From assembly GCA_014871385.1 (NCBI GenBank), contig CM026426.1:52872478-52936477 (forward strand): 64,000 nt of DNA, given 5' to 3'. This document shows, one piece after another, positions 10,939-22,559 of this stretch. A program made the translations under genes and the position numbers. This stretch comes from Ceratodon purpureus (Eukaryota; Streptophyta; Bryopsida; Pseudoditrichales; Ditrichaceae). The notes beneath the pieces are model-generated. The model was not told the origin of the DNA. It did not search any database and was given only the letters and a program-made list of their open reading frames with translations. How positions within the stretch are numbered: position 1 is the stretch's first letter; every line of letters begins with the position of its first letter.

Positions 10939-13581
10939 ATGAAGGAGAGTGGAGGGTCAGCTCCCTCCACTTATGTCACTCTTAAACCTAGTCTAAGAAA
11001 ACCATATGGTACAGATTTTACGAATAGGAGAGCGAGGAAGAGGAGAGAATCACGTAGAAAGGCGAAGTTAAAAGGCAACCTCTTGAGTGCACCTCTGAAG
11101 GTTCAAGGAGCTGGGCTACCTTTGGGAATTAAATTTTGTAGCATTCGTAAACTCATTCTAGAGTCTATAGTAGAGGTAAAAGAGGAGGTTTTAAAGGACA
11201 ACGTAGTTGAGCATCAGGAGCATGAGGTAATAAGTAGCGGGGAAAAACAGATAGAGATGACGGAAGAACTAGGGTTTAATTCCAGTCCGACTTTAGAGAC
11301 ACCACAACCTTCTTTCGGTTTTAAGGACTGTTTGACAAGAGGGACGGATTCACAGTCGGGCGACCATTCTAACACGGAGGTGGTAAGCTTCATAATCAAT
11401 ACATTTAAGTATGCTAAATGTAAATTATGTCTTTTCGTGGGGTCTATTTTATTAAGTTAAATGTAATGTCTTCGCTGCGGGTATTCTTTTTTACTTTTTA
11501 GAATTATGATGCCGCATCAGCCCAAATGGTTGTTTAGAATAAGGGAGCCAAAGTAGTAATACTCGTCATAGTCTTAAATATTTGCGCAGATTGTCGATCG
11601 GTTTAGGATTGAACAAGAGGTTGTAGAGGAGAAGACGCCATTAGTGGATGCGAGCGAGGATTCAGATACTGAGACATTGAGAAAAGTGGCTCGGAGAGCG
11701 AGACGCAAAATTATGGAGGCAGGCGAAGGTAGGGAGGCTATGGCTGCAAGAAGAGTAGGGCGAGGGGACCCGGGAAGTCCTTCTCAGAAGAGTGTGGAGG
11801 AGGACCAATCACAAGGGAGCATGGGGGGCCTCGTAGCCGACCGCGAGTGTGAAGAGTGTGAGATTGCGGATCGAGGGAGAGGAGGAGGTGGTCCAGGGAG
11901 AGGGAGAGGTAGAGGTAGTCGTGGGAGGGATACTGTTGAGGCCACTTCACAACTCCAACTTGCGGCGTCGGAAGTGGACGCTACTGCTGGGAGAATGGCC
12001 GGGCGTGGAAAAGATCGTGGGGAGCAGGAGATGGAGAGCGCGGGCGGCGAGACGGATCGGGTTCAGCCACAGAGGAGGTAAGGGTTCGGATTTGGAATTT
12101 TGAGGATGCGGGGTTGTTGAATGTTGCAAGGTGTGAGGTTCGGGATTTGTAGTTTGCTATCCTCAAGGTCGCGGATTGTGAGGTTCGAGTTGCAAATCTA
12201 TTTGCAGCTCTGTGTGCGAGAGCGGAGGTCGGAGATTGGCATCACACAGCAGCCATGGCCGCGATGTTTGAGCTAGAGGTGGCATTGGTTTCTGCAGCCA
12301 TTGCGGAAAATCGTAACATGAGAATTGCGAATCTTGTCGCAGCCCTAGCCACAGGGTGTGTGGAAGGGGTTACCAAGCACTCTGCAGCAAAGTAGGAGGT
12401 GGCTACAACGAGTCTTGTAGTAGTCCGGGCCATGAAGTGTGTGGTGCGGGTTAAAATCCTACTAGCTGGAGGGACCGCAATGTATGAGGTGGAGGTTGTG
12501 AATCTTTTAGCAGCAAGTGCCGTGAGGTTCGAGACTGGGGTTTCGATGCAATTAGTAGCAATGTGCGCAAAATGCGAGGTGGGGAATCCAAAGATTGATG
12601 CAGCCACAGGTTGAGAAGAGGAGGGGAATGTGGGGGAAGAAGGGGGGGTGGAGGAAGTGGGAGGCGCAGTGGCCATGGCCGCGGGAAGAAGGTTCCCATT
12701 CACAAGGCATTTGGTGCCGAAAGCCATTGGAGAGGAGGAGGGGAATGTGGGGGAAGAAGGGGGGGTAGAGAAGGAGGGAGGCGCAGTGGCCATGGCCGCG
12801 TGGAGAAGGCTCCCATTCACAAGGCATTCGGTGCCGAAACCCATTGGAGTGGAGGAGGGGAATGTGGGGGGAGAAGGGGCCGTACTCATGGGGAATTATT
12901 TGATTGGATTGCAACTCTTTTGCTTCATTTTGTTCATTGATGTTTTCTGTTCAATTCTTATAATTTGTATTCCGTTTGTTTTGTAGGAGTTCACAGAGCA
13001 ATTCCCCATGTGACTTTGATGGCCCAACTCCTGCAAATATTGAGGTAAGTACTTTAATCTTATTTGCTTTTTGTCTTGAACATACTCTAGTAGATTAACC
13101 TTCCTTCATTATTTATAATGTCTTTTGAAAACTAAACTGGGAAATTGACGTTGTCTTTGTTCTTCTGCTTCTAGGTATTCTCAGATGCACCCTTGGCCAT
13201 CAGTTCCCCAATCACAGTGATCAATGTTTCTGACCTCTCGGATTCATTTGATCAGCCCTATTGTAGGTGTGATTTAGGAAACCCTGTAGGTTTAGGTAGT
13301 GGACCTCTCGAGGTCCACTCTCCTCAGTACATGCCTACGTCTCCTGTCTATGAGCCTACATCCCCGGGTTATGTGCCTTCTTCTCCACGACTTGGTACCC
13401 CGCTGATGTCTCCACCTTCTCCTTCTTCGCCTAGTAGAGTGAGGAGGCCAGCCCATGTTGTCTTCGCCCTTCCGGCGATACTGCCATGCCCTGTCCAACA
13501 GACCAGGCGATTTTGGAGGAGGCGCCGTCATTGGAACTGTAGACAGGCTAGGGAGTATTATAGTCGTGCACCACGTACATA
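10939..13581 (+). CDS. Spliced gene with RNA polymerase II CTD-like heptads; probable 5' part of the ParB/methyltransferase gene
   Basis: Four exons join with consistent phases: 10939-11382, 11590-12077, 12987-13044 and 13175 onward. Exon 1 encodes a basic patch (NRRARKRRESRRKAKLKG) and an acidic tail. Exon 2 encodes basic and Arg/Gly-rich sequence (RGRGRGRGSRGR-like). Exon 4 encodes an acidic Ser stretch and then three near-perfect heptads, YMPTSPV, YEPTSPG and YVPSSPR, followed by Ser/Pro-rich text, ending at a stop at 13579-13581. The heptads match the consensus YSPTSPS of the Pol II large-subunit tail. The next exon (13736) starts 150 bases on, so this may be the N-terminal part of that gene, with a donor inside exon 4. 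No member of this protein family is recognised. Confidence 0.6.
12611..12890 (+). repeat. Tandem repeat, about 117-bp unit, in an intron
   Basis: The text GAGGAGGGGAATGTGGGGG, followed by a segment around GCAGTGGCCATGGCCGCG and a segment ending in GGTGCCGAAACCCATTGG, occurs about two and a half times. It lies in the intron between exons 2 and 3. The preceding 12100-12600 reads as a degenerate Ala/Val-rich repeat (CEV, NL, AALA motifs) with stops and may be decayed coding sequence. Confidence 0.6.
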
Positions 13582-13735
13582 GTGGCCTCTGTACTACTTA
13601 TTGCTCTTGCTGATGACTAGCTTTTCAAAAAGATGTATCAGTCCAAGATGCAATTGTTCTATTATTCTTCATAATTGTTTATTTTCTTACAATCCTTGTC
13701 TTGGAATGAAGTCTGAAAATGTATGACTTATGGCA

Positions 13736-16560
13736 GGTAACTCAGACACAGGATATGTTGCCAGCGCCATCTTGTCCTACTGATTTGACGAATGCAGTGG
13801 ACAGTGAATTGGGACATCGGAAACAGCACAAAGTGGACTCCATAGGCGTCATCAACAACCTCCGAATACTCCCAAAGACAAAGTCGCGTATCCTTGTGCC
13901 CCTTTGTAGGATGCTCTCAATGGCAAAAGTGCGTCCTGTAGGAGAAATGGGAGTTCAACATTTTGAGCGTGAGTTTGTCAAAGGCTATAGAGATGGAGAC
14001 CGCGTTATGTACATTTCCATGTACAACCACAAAGAGAAGACAACTGATGTCACTAAAGAGATCAAGGCTGAGTGGAGCTCTGTTTGGCAAAAAGTGAATG
14101 CTAGTTTTGAAGATGAGCTATTGGCCGACTCAGATTAGAAGGAGTTCTCTGGTAAGATGTTCTATGTCTGGGAAGGTAACCATTGCCTTGCCGCATGGTT
14201 CAGACATATCAACAACCATCACAATGAAGATCCAGCGTGGCACATCTTTGTGCATTGCATTGTTCTTGACCCACGCGGTCATGTGGGAAACCTTCTTCAT
14301 GCCATGTACGACATCAACTGGTAAGAATTAACTCCCTCTATTTTGTCCACACCTCTTGTACGCTGATTCAACTCGTACTTTATGCATTTTATTGACTACT
14401 GTCTATTCGTACATGTCTACAGAAAATGATCACGTGAAGAGTAATCTTCCGGCAAAACTTTTTCGTATTCGCTCCTTTGGTGTGATGAAATTGGAGGAAT
14501 TCAAGGATCTGCTCACAACAGAGGAGTATCAATTACCTTTGACTCACAAACCAGCTATTCCTGGATGGTTTACCTTGCCAACCAAAGTCTTCATTGCGTT
14601 TCTTTATCGTGTAAGCACTTGTTTTGCCCTCCCGCACGCTTCTATTTGACAATTGATTTACGCTGCTTTATAAACTCACTAAAAAATAACTTGGTGTTCT
14701 ATTGAGAAATTGTGGTTGCTTCTTACGAAGCTCCCAGGATCTACAAAGAGAAAACAGCCACTGAAGACCAAACCTGGACTGGTGTTTGGGATGCCATGAC
14801 TGCAGCTTCAAACAACATGGTCGAATCCATTAAGAAGAAGGACTTCACCAAGTACTTGGCAATTGCAAATCCCAAGAATGGTGACGACTTCCTCAATGAG
14901 GTGAGACCCTCACTGTGGTTGAGTTCAGTATTTCGTTTCAATACAACATTTTTGGTATTCATATTTTCTAAAACTTCTCCATGTGTTGCAGATTAATCGA
15001 CATTTTAGTGACTTCCCTAAACCTGAGATGTCACTCGATAAGCTTCAGAAGATTGTTCCAGCGGCCGTTGAGGCCAAATACAAAGCTCGTTGGTTGAGGT
15101 GGTGGAACTCATCTTTGAGTTCCCGACTATCTTACAGATTTCTACCACCTGAATTCAAGGATACCAAATTCGACCCTTGGTTGAACAAGGCCTCATTCTG
15201 GGCTGGGGTATGGTTTCGAAATATACCATTCCAATTACAACATGATTTCTTATGTTACTAAATTCTTTCTCGTTGGTACTTATTTGAATTCTGTATTACA
15301 GTTGGAGGAAGCCGTCATCAACGAAGTCGAGGACATATGCAAGGCGGAGAACCTCGTTATCAATTGGAAGGCATTTCCTGATGTCCAACAGCCGGGCGAT
15401 TATGTGGAGAGTTCACGTATTCTGTTATGGGACAAGGCCTTCCCTACGTTCATTGGAAGGCTGAGAAGGTCTTCGGCAAGAAGTCCAATTTCGCTAAATT
15501 CACTGGAACCGCTCAGGTTGTCAAGCAGGTTACTCACCGGTACGTTACTTACCTTTATCAGATTCTAATTCCATAATGAGCTCTCTATATCTTTCTGATA
15601 CTAACCTTCTACAAATTGGTTTCCTTAGGTACTTCAAGCGAGAGCTTGTTTTGAAGGGGGCCATCAAGGTTCAGTAGCTCCCTAAGTACTTTACTGCTTG
15701 GACGCAGAGAAGCTCGGACCAGTGTATCTATACTCCTCAGCAGTTGAAAAGGTACAAAGCTCCTCACTTGGAAGCTGGATGCTGGTATCTTGATTGTTCT
15801 CGTGGTTTCACGATTGACTTAGAGGCGGACGTCAAGACTTTACATGATGGGGGTGAGGTAGTGGTCAAAGACTCGGTGGATGATGCAGAAGATCACGAAG
15901 GACAGCATGATCAATCATCTGCTCCTCCACCGAAGAGAGGGAGAGGAAAGCGACTGAAGTCTCTGCGTTCTCAGTCAGAGGCATCACTACAAACTGGTGC
16001 GGAGTCTTCCGCGCCAGGTCAGAAGGCACCGGAGCCCTCTCCAGGCCATGTCGTTACAAAGCCTTCTCCAACTTCTTCGTTGGCTCCTTCCTCGATCACT
16101 GCTTCCGAGATCACCAGAAGTCTCTTTGAGCAGAGGAAAGCCAAGTAGTTTCCGCAGACTACTTTCCGCTCGAACTCCGCATTCCACACAGGTTTATGTC
16201 ATCAACTCCTCTGTGGATTCAGTTTTGCTTCGACACAAGGAGCTCTTTAACATGGGTGGCGATCACAAATGGAACAAGGCTCTAGACATCGTTCGAAAGG
16301 TATGATCCATTGCTTAGTGCTTTCCCTTCGATATACAATATTGTAAATCTTATAATGTCTAACTCTGTTTTCTTGTTTACTCAAGTTTGGAGGAGGCCGC
16401 TAGAACCGAGTTCCGCCAAGATGCGAAGATCAGAATCACTTGGGATTCAACTTGATCGTTTCCAACATTCCTGAGAATCTTCCCGTCCCTATGGTATCCA
16501 ATCCCCTCTACGTCATTCCACCTTGGAACTCTCGTTATCCAGAGTACAGTCTAGAGTACA
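13736..16560 (+). pseudogene. ParB-like domain plus DNA-methyltransferase-like gene, copy 1 (3'-truncated)
   Basis: Exons are roughly 13736-14320, 14423-14610, 14712-14899, 14992-15207, 15302-15539, 15629-16299 and 16386-16560. The first exons resemble a ParB/Srx fold: a region with ILVPLCRMLSMAKVRP, then FYVWEGNHCLAAWFRHIN (the GNHR-type box of ParB), then HIFVHCIVLDP and LLHAMYDIN. A helical middle part (AKYKARWLRWWNSSL; CIYTPQQLKRYK; AGCWYLDC) precedes a Ser/Pro/Lys linker. The last exon holds NHLG and SNIPENLPVP, equivalent to motif IV of the methyltransferase domain that copy 2 has complete. Similarity stops after PPWNSRYPEY. A handful of stops and frame changes show that it is no longer functional. 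ParB plus methylase fusions are known from bacteria and phages; a cellular role here is inference. Confidence 0.6.
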
Positions 16561-16646
16561 GTCGGATCATAAGAGGTTTGTTCATTCTAGAGGAATAGTA
16601 TGAAAGTGACAAAGCTATAAAATAACTGGTTTATTTGCAATAACTA

Positions 16647-17472
16647 TTACGTATCGTCATTTTCCCACATCTGTGCTAAAGCTTGTCTCACACCATCGAC
16701 TACTTCTGAGGAGATCTTATAAACTAGATCCCCACCTTTGAGGCAGTATGGGGCGAGTTTCATTCTGAACTTGCAGGCTAAAACGAGGTGCGATGAAATA
16801 TGAGCTACGACTAACTTTTCAAGATATGTGTAAGTGTATTCACCCCGGCCAGACTTTTTGTAATAAGTGCCTTCAATGACGAAATCCTCTGCTTCAAATT
16901 CGGCACCCCAAGGACACACAAGAAGAGTCTATAGTTTATACTTTCGTTGTTGGCATTGCAAGATATAGAAGTCGACACCCTCTTCAATTGATTGTTCAGC
17001 TGGAACCACAAAATTGTCACCAATGTCAACGACATCGTCTAGCCCCTCTCCTCAATGAACCTCAATAAATTTGTACATTCAGAACCTCATATTATTCTTC
17101 ATGTGTGCAACCAAGATCCGAATTTAAAAAGTCTGAATGAGATGAAAAAAAAAAACATTACAACCTTAATGCTATTACAAAACAATACCTGCTCAGTAGG
17201 GTCGTCATCCAGGGCCTCGAACTCCTTTGATGGCGCTTTGGACTGAAATTGTACTGCCCTCCACCTAGGGACATGAGCCGTTTGCTCACAATTCTCCCAG
17301 TCTTTATCTACACACGATGCAGAGAAACATGACAAAGGTCTAACCAGCAAACATGTGTTATTGTTGGTAGAATTCCCCATAATGGAATGGAGAGATCTTG
17401 AGCCTGCAATAGTGTGACACGCCATCGATGACTCCCTACTAATCTCGTTCTCACCTACGTGCCAAAAGGGGA
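16647..17472 (-). pseudogene. DDE-type transposase, displaced 3' fragment
   Basis: On the minus strand this begins FWHVGENEISRES and continues with HSIMG, LSCFSASCVDKDWENCEQ, CPWGAEFEAEDFVIEGTYYKK and SSHLVLACKFRMKLAP, ending near ALAQMWENDD. It aligns along its length with the C-terminal third of the copy at 47832-51358. It begins at exactly the point where the copy at 1951-4791 ends: both contain CCTTTTGGCACG then AGG, a 16-bp overlap with one mismatch. The two may be halves of one gene, separated and inverted, or TE fragments that share a breakpoint. One frame change is visible. Confidence 0.75.
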
Positions 17473-17640
17473 AAGTTCCTATGTGAGCGGAGAGCACAGA
17501 GCAGAGAATGGAGAGCAGTGAATTGACATTTAGCCAAATTTTCAAAAGTAAAGTAGACCCTATGACCGTGGAAAAATACTAAAATAAGGCATGACTTTGT
17601 TACTTTTTTTAGTAAAGGAGTAAAATTCCGTGGAATTCAG
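17472..17640 (+). repeat. Related terminal-repeat end
   Basis: The stretch ATGTGAGCGGAGAGCACAGAG and, inward, GACCCTATGACCGTGGA and ACTAAAATAAGG match motifs of the long repeats at 4792-5660 and 25690-26522 but are more diverged. It abuts the inverted DDE fragment, so it marks an element end facing right. Confidence 0.55.
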
Positions 17641-18007
17641 GGTTTAGGGTGGTAAAAATTTCTTACATTTATTTTTAGAGGTACAAATTAGGGCTGATGT
17701 CATGATGATGTCATGCATACAATCCTTTAGATTTGGTTTCATATTGGAATTAGATACGAGTATTCCAGCATCATGTTTTTAGATCACAACTGTAAATATT
17801 GAAGAGATAATATAGAAAATTATAGGAAAAAAAAATTTCACAAAAGCTAAAGTTAATGGTCTGAAAACTTCGTGGAATATTTCAAAGTTCGTGTACATTA
17901 ATCGAGCTGCAGAAACCAAGATGTATACCATGTCAGAGTGCTTGTCTTCGTCGAAGATTCTTCGGCCTTTAGATAAGACCATTGCTAGCTTAAGTGTCAA
18001 CCAACGA

Positions 18008-18020
18008 TCTATATAAACCT
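18008..18020 (+). promoter_or_regulatory. TATA box
   Basis: CTATATAAACC lies about 40 bases before the ATG at 18052. Confidence 0.45.
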
Positions 18021-18051
18021 TTGCAGAGGTCCTTGACGTTGTATTAGCTCA

Positions 18052-18615
18052 ATGAGTTCTGTAGAACTTAACCTTGTACTTGCTAGGGAGTTGTTTGAAG
18101 GTATGGGCGATTCGTTTGAGGTCGTTGCTTGTGAAACGATTTTACAGGATTTGCTTAAGCAGATGGCGGATAGGCCTAACCCCTGGGATCATATAGGTAG
18201 TACTACAACGTAGGGTTGGACTCCTTCGACGGTAATCACGTTTGAAGATGTCGAGAACGCTCGTGCTGTGTCGAAGCTGTGGAAGCGTGAGATTGGCAGC
18301 AGTCCTGAATTCGCATGCCTTCGGCTAGCGAGGTGGGATTACTTTTCGTACGAGGGTCACCATTGGAGTCCGAAGAACAAATACGAAGTTAATCGGTTCA
18401 ACATTAACTGGATTTTTTTTAGAAGTTCTTGGATACTTGCAAATCCAATTAACAACGAGAGGTTAGAGACAGCGTCCCTTGGAGAACTTAGTTGCCTTGA
18501 GTTAGATCAATTGAGGTCATTGCTATGGGCCAATGGGAATCAGGTCTTGGATGTGCCGGAAGGAGAGAAAATTTCTCCGAGAGATGGAATATGGATCTCT
18601 CCCAGGAATAGATAA
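18052..18615 (+). pseudogene. Unrecognised 187-residue protein with one internal stop
   Basis: From the ATG the frame encodes MSSVELNLVLARELFEGMGD, runs through one TAG, and resumes in the same frame (GWTPSTVITFEDVENARAV) to PRDGIWISPRNR and a stop. The second half is rich in Trp, Phe and Asn (FNINWIFFRSSWILANPIN) followed by a Leu-rich acidic helix (ELSCLELDQLRSLLW). No known family is recognised. A TATA box sits at a suitable distance. The TAG may come from a change of TGG or CAG, or may mean that the 348-base 3' part is the real unit. Confidence 0.45.
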
Positions 18616-18966
18616 TATGGCTATGGTAATGTGAAATGTTGTTGATTGATAAAGAAAGTAATTAGAGTTTTCTATATATTTTGAGCATTTCAGTTGTTCA
18701 CAATAGTGTTGTCTAGTGTACTGGATATAATTAGCAAACGAAAATAACTTCATAACTGAAGTGGTTTTCCCTTTAAACACATGAGAATTGAGAGCCAAAA
18801 AGTCTTGTAGTTGTAGACCTTTACATACACGAATATAAAATGAAAATGAGAATCATAAATACTTTAAGTGGTTTGCAATAGAGTAGACAATGGATTATGT
18901 AATCCAATCCAATGAAACCAAATCAAATCAGATGAAAACAATGATAGACCGAAGCCTAATTCAGAC

Positions 18967-21565
18967 TCACAACATGCTACAATCGCTACTTCCACTCTCA
19001 GACCTCGATGACTCTGAATCTCCTTCTACAGCTTGTGCATTGACAAATACAAGGGCCCTAGGAACAAAACAAGTTGGCCGAGTAGGAACATATCGAAAGG
19101 CACCAGATTGAAGCGCTTGTGCTAAGTCCTCTGCATACTCCGGAAGTATATAAGGCTGAATCGGACTGGAATTCAGACGCCACGATGGAATGGACACGGC
19201 TCTTGGCCTACGTGGCGGTGTTGCCGCAACTACTCTGCAATAGAAAATCGGTAGTGGTTAGATCGAGTAGGTAGAGTTGCAAACAGAAGCAGTGCTAAGA
19301 TAAATTGCACAAAAGATAGAGAATCTAGAGTAAGACTTACACCACTTAGAGGTCTTGATTTCTTCATCGGTGCTTCCTCTATTGCTGCCGGTCTAGGATG
19401 TTTAGGAGGGCCCATGGCGGATGGTGTTGCCATGTACGGTTTGAGAATGGCGTTGAATATGGCTTCGTCATCCTCAAAAGCTATAATGTGACGACCAATA
19501 GCCTGGCAAGCCTTAATGGAGGCCCCTGAAACTCAGAGAGTAACGAAGAAGTGAGAAACTGTGGGAAAAATGAGAGGAATAATTAAGGAGACACATGTAA
19601 TGAATGGTTACCTGTTCCTGCCTTCCACTCCAAGACTATAACGTCGGGCTTGGACAGCTCTCCAATTATGCTCTGCATCATCTCATGGGCTTTCTCCCTT
19701 GGCCCTCTCCACGGAACGTCCCCATTCATTTGTTGTGACTCCACATCGGTCCAGTTGAAAATGGCATTACTCTCAGTTATGTTGAGGACCCCATGTATCA
19801 TCTGATATTTCTTCGTTTGGAAGGAGAAATTAGATGGCGCGTGGCCACCACGAACAAAGACGCGAATCCAGAACTGATTAGTCTGCAGTCAAGCAAAACA
19901 AGTGAGTGTAAATATGCAAAAGGATTATCACTAAGTGAAGAGAAGGAATCGTTACGATGAAATTACCAAGTTCTTGGGGTTTGTAGGAGAAGTCACGCCG
20001 AGTACATTGACGCCCCACCAGTCCTTGTAAAGCACGAACTCACGACCCTCAGCTTTTTCCTTGATATCCTTAGCCAGCTTTTTATCATTGTTGTAAATGA
20101 TGTAGACGGCACCATCTTTCTGCAAGTAACGATCTGCAAAATGGAAGATGTCGTACACATAATCTGGATAACGAGAGTTCCAAGGTGGAATACTGGTGGG
20201 GGAATCGGAAACGGAAGGAACGGGAGATTTTCAGGGATGTCCGCAATGATCAAGTCAACTCCCAAATGGTTCTCTTCTTTGAATCGGTCCGGAACTTCGT
20301 TTTGGCGGCCAGCTCCAAACTTGAGGAAAGAAGACAGAAGAGTTAGACACCATAAAAGCTATAGAAGTGGATGTATTCATGAAATGTCTAAAGAATGGAA
20401 CATACCTTGCGAATGAAGTCTTGAGCCTTGATCCATTCTGGATCGCCACCCTTGTCATAGAGCTTCTTATTTCGACGCAACATCGAATCCACAGATGAGT
20501 TGAAGACGTAAACATGTGTGGATATCGAAGCTCCAGCAGAAGAAGTGGTTTGGAGAAAGTGTTTGGCCTTCCTCTGCTGTATGAGACTTCTGGTGATCTC
20601 GGAAGCACTAATGGATGAAGGCGCATTCGCAGTGGTCGAAGATGGCTTTGGGACGTCTGTAGTTGGAGAAGCGTTGGGTGTCTCTTTCCCTAGTGCGGAA
20701 GACTTCGCACCAGTATCCTGTGAGGCCTAGGACTTCGAACGTAGAGTTCGCAATCGCCGCGCTCTCCCTCTCTTCGGTTAAGGTGCCGATGATTGATCCT
20801 GCAGGCCTTCGGCCTCATCTGAACCGTCCCCAGAATCCTCGATAACCGCCGATCCTCCTTCAAGTTCAGATTTTAGCTCCGCTTCTGACTCAATAACAAA
20901 TGAACGAATGCAATCCAAATACCAACAACCAGCTTCAAGGTGCTGAGATTTGAACCTCTTCAACTGCTGAGGAGTATAGATACACTCGTCAGAGCCTTTC
21001 TGAATCCACACTGCGAAGTACTTGGGGAGCTTCTCAAGGGCAAATGCACCATTTAAAAGCAGCTCTCTCTTGAAGTACCTAATGAAGTTCAACTGCCATA
21101 GATCAAAATCATTCTATTAAAATTGTTTTAAAGGAAAAAACAAGAAAAATACGAAGACGTAATTCATAATTGTCATACCGGTATGTCACACGCTTGACAA
21201 CATCTACAACTCCCGGAAATTTGGAAAAATCAGACTTCTTATCGAAAGCCTTATTTGCGCGGGTACCAAAGAATGAGGGGAAAACCTTCTCCCAAAGGAG
21301 AATACGCCAACTCTCCACATAAGCGTCGGGCCGCAGCACTCCCAGGAAAGACTTCCACTTGATGACAAGGTTCTCGATCTTATAGATTTCATCAAACTCC
21401 TGTGTAACAGCTTCCTCCAACTGCAACAAAAAGGTAAAGTTGTTGAGGTGAAGATTGATAAGGGACAAAGAATGAGTGCATCTAGTATTCACTACAAAGT
21501 TTGAAGGTACTATACCCTTACCAAGAATGCTGCTTTGTTCAACCAGGGTCGAGGTTTAGGGTTCT
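18967..21565 (-). pseudogene. ParB/DNA-methyltransferase-like gene, copy 2 (5'-truncated, methyltransferase domain nearly whole)
   Basis: Minus-strand exons: a short piece around 21530-21560 (PWLNKAAF), then 21180-21420, 20400-21092, about 19960-20335, 19612-19883, 19341-19527 and 18967-19230. The methyltransferase part has FGAGRQNEVPDRF, GVDLIIADIPENLP (motif IV position; Asp-Ile-Pro-Glu in place of Asp-Pro-Pro-Tyr), DGAVYIIYNNDKK, DWWGVNVLGV, and near its end RGPREKAHEMMQSIIGE, VIVLEWKAGTG (motif I position) and ASIKACQAIGRHIIAFEDD. The order, motif IV before motif I, is that of the beta class of N4/N6 methyltransferases. The last exon is a Pro/Arg and Ser-rich tail (SRSESGSSDCSML). About three breaks are visible. 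The altered motifs suggest weak or no catalysis. Confidence 0.6.
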
Positions 21566-21616
21566 TTAAATTCTAGGGGCAGAAATCAGTAAGATTGTCG
21601 TGAACTAGGTGAGGAG

Positions 21617-21697
21617 TTCCACCACCTCAGCCAACGCGCTGAATTCCACCACCTCAGCCAACGCGCTGAGTTCCACCACGTCAGCCTGCACTGCCCC
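21617..21697 (+). repeat. 27-bp tandem repeat, three copies
   Basis: TTCCACCACCTCAGCC followed by AACGCGCTGAA recurs at 21617, 21644 and 21671. Beyond it, to about 21890, a longer module with GGGGCCATGGTRTCGGCACCACCCACC appears twice. Confidence 0.75.
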
Positions 21698-21899
21698 TGG
21701 GGCCATGGTATCGGCACCACCCACCATCTCCTTCAAGCCGCCTCCCCCCACATCTGCCACCTCCTCATGGGGGGCTTTCGGCACCGAATGCGCCCCAGCC
21801 TGCACCTCTGCCCCGGGGCCATGGTGTCGGCACCACCCACCGATCATTGTGAAGGAGCCTCGTGGCCAAGGGGAATCATTCTGCTTCATCTTTTATCAG

Positions 21900-22559
21900 T
21901 CCTGGTACTGAGATATTCACCTTTGCAAGTGTGGTGGGAAGGTAAGGTAGTACATCAGAATGGAGTACTTGCTCTGAAGTAGGAAGAATTTGAGATATTC
22001 TTTGTGGGTGAGGGTTTGAGTATCGTGAAGAGCAGCAGGTAAGGTTTTGAACAGGGGAAGCAGCGCAAGCGCTCATGGAGGTTAAGAGCGTTGGGGAGGA
22101 TGAAGAGTCTGGCAACTGTGTTGCTAATGGGTACAGGGTTTAAGCGCTACAGTTGCGAATAAGTGTAATAGGAAGGGAGTAATTTTGACGAGACTGTTGG
22201 AATAATCTAAGAGCGAGGAAGCCATGTCCAGTTCACTCGACACCATGCGCATGTACTCCCACCTTTGCCCCCGGGGCCATGGCCACTACAACACCCATTA
22301 AAAATATCGATTGCTGGTTGCGGAGTTAGTTTGGTTAGTTGCAAGGTGGGAGGATTGGGAATTCAGACCAGGAGGCATGGGGCCGTGGTGGCTGCGCTTC
22401 CGGGTGGGGATCGGGAGGTTGCGTTGCGGCGGACTGGGACATTGTCGCCCGCCAGTTCGGTGAGCCGGAGTGTGGTAGCGGCGGCGGTGAGGACGGTGGT
22501 TGAGGAAGAGGTTCCTCTGTTTTTGTTGGAGGAGGCTTTTGAGAAGGATTCATTTGATC
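21900..22559. other. Gap without recognisable gene
   Basis: Open frames here have no recognisable domain. A GC-rich part at 22370-22560 lies directly before the ABCF5-like sequence and may include an older exon or leader of it. Confidence 0.3.

Noticed and set aside
12242-12889. Long minus-strand ORF of 215 codons rich in Ser, Pro and Thr
   Set aside because: It is the antisense of the GA-rich tandem repeat and Ala/Val-rich stretch in an intron of the plus-strand gene; repeat composition keeps the frame open.
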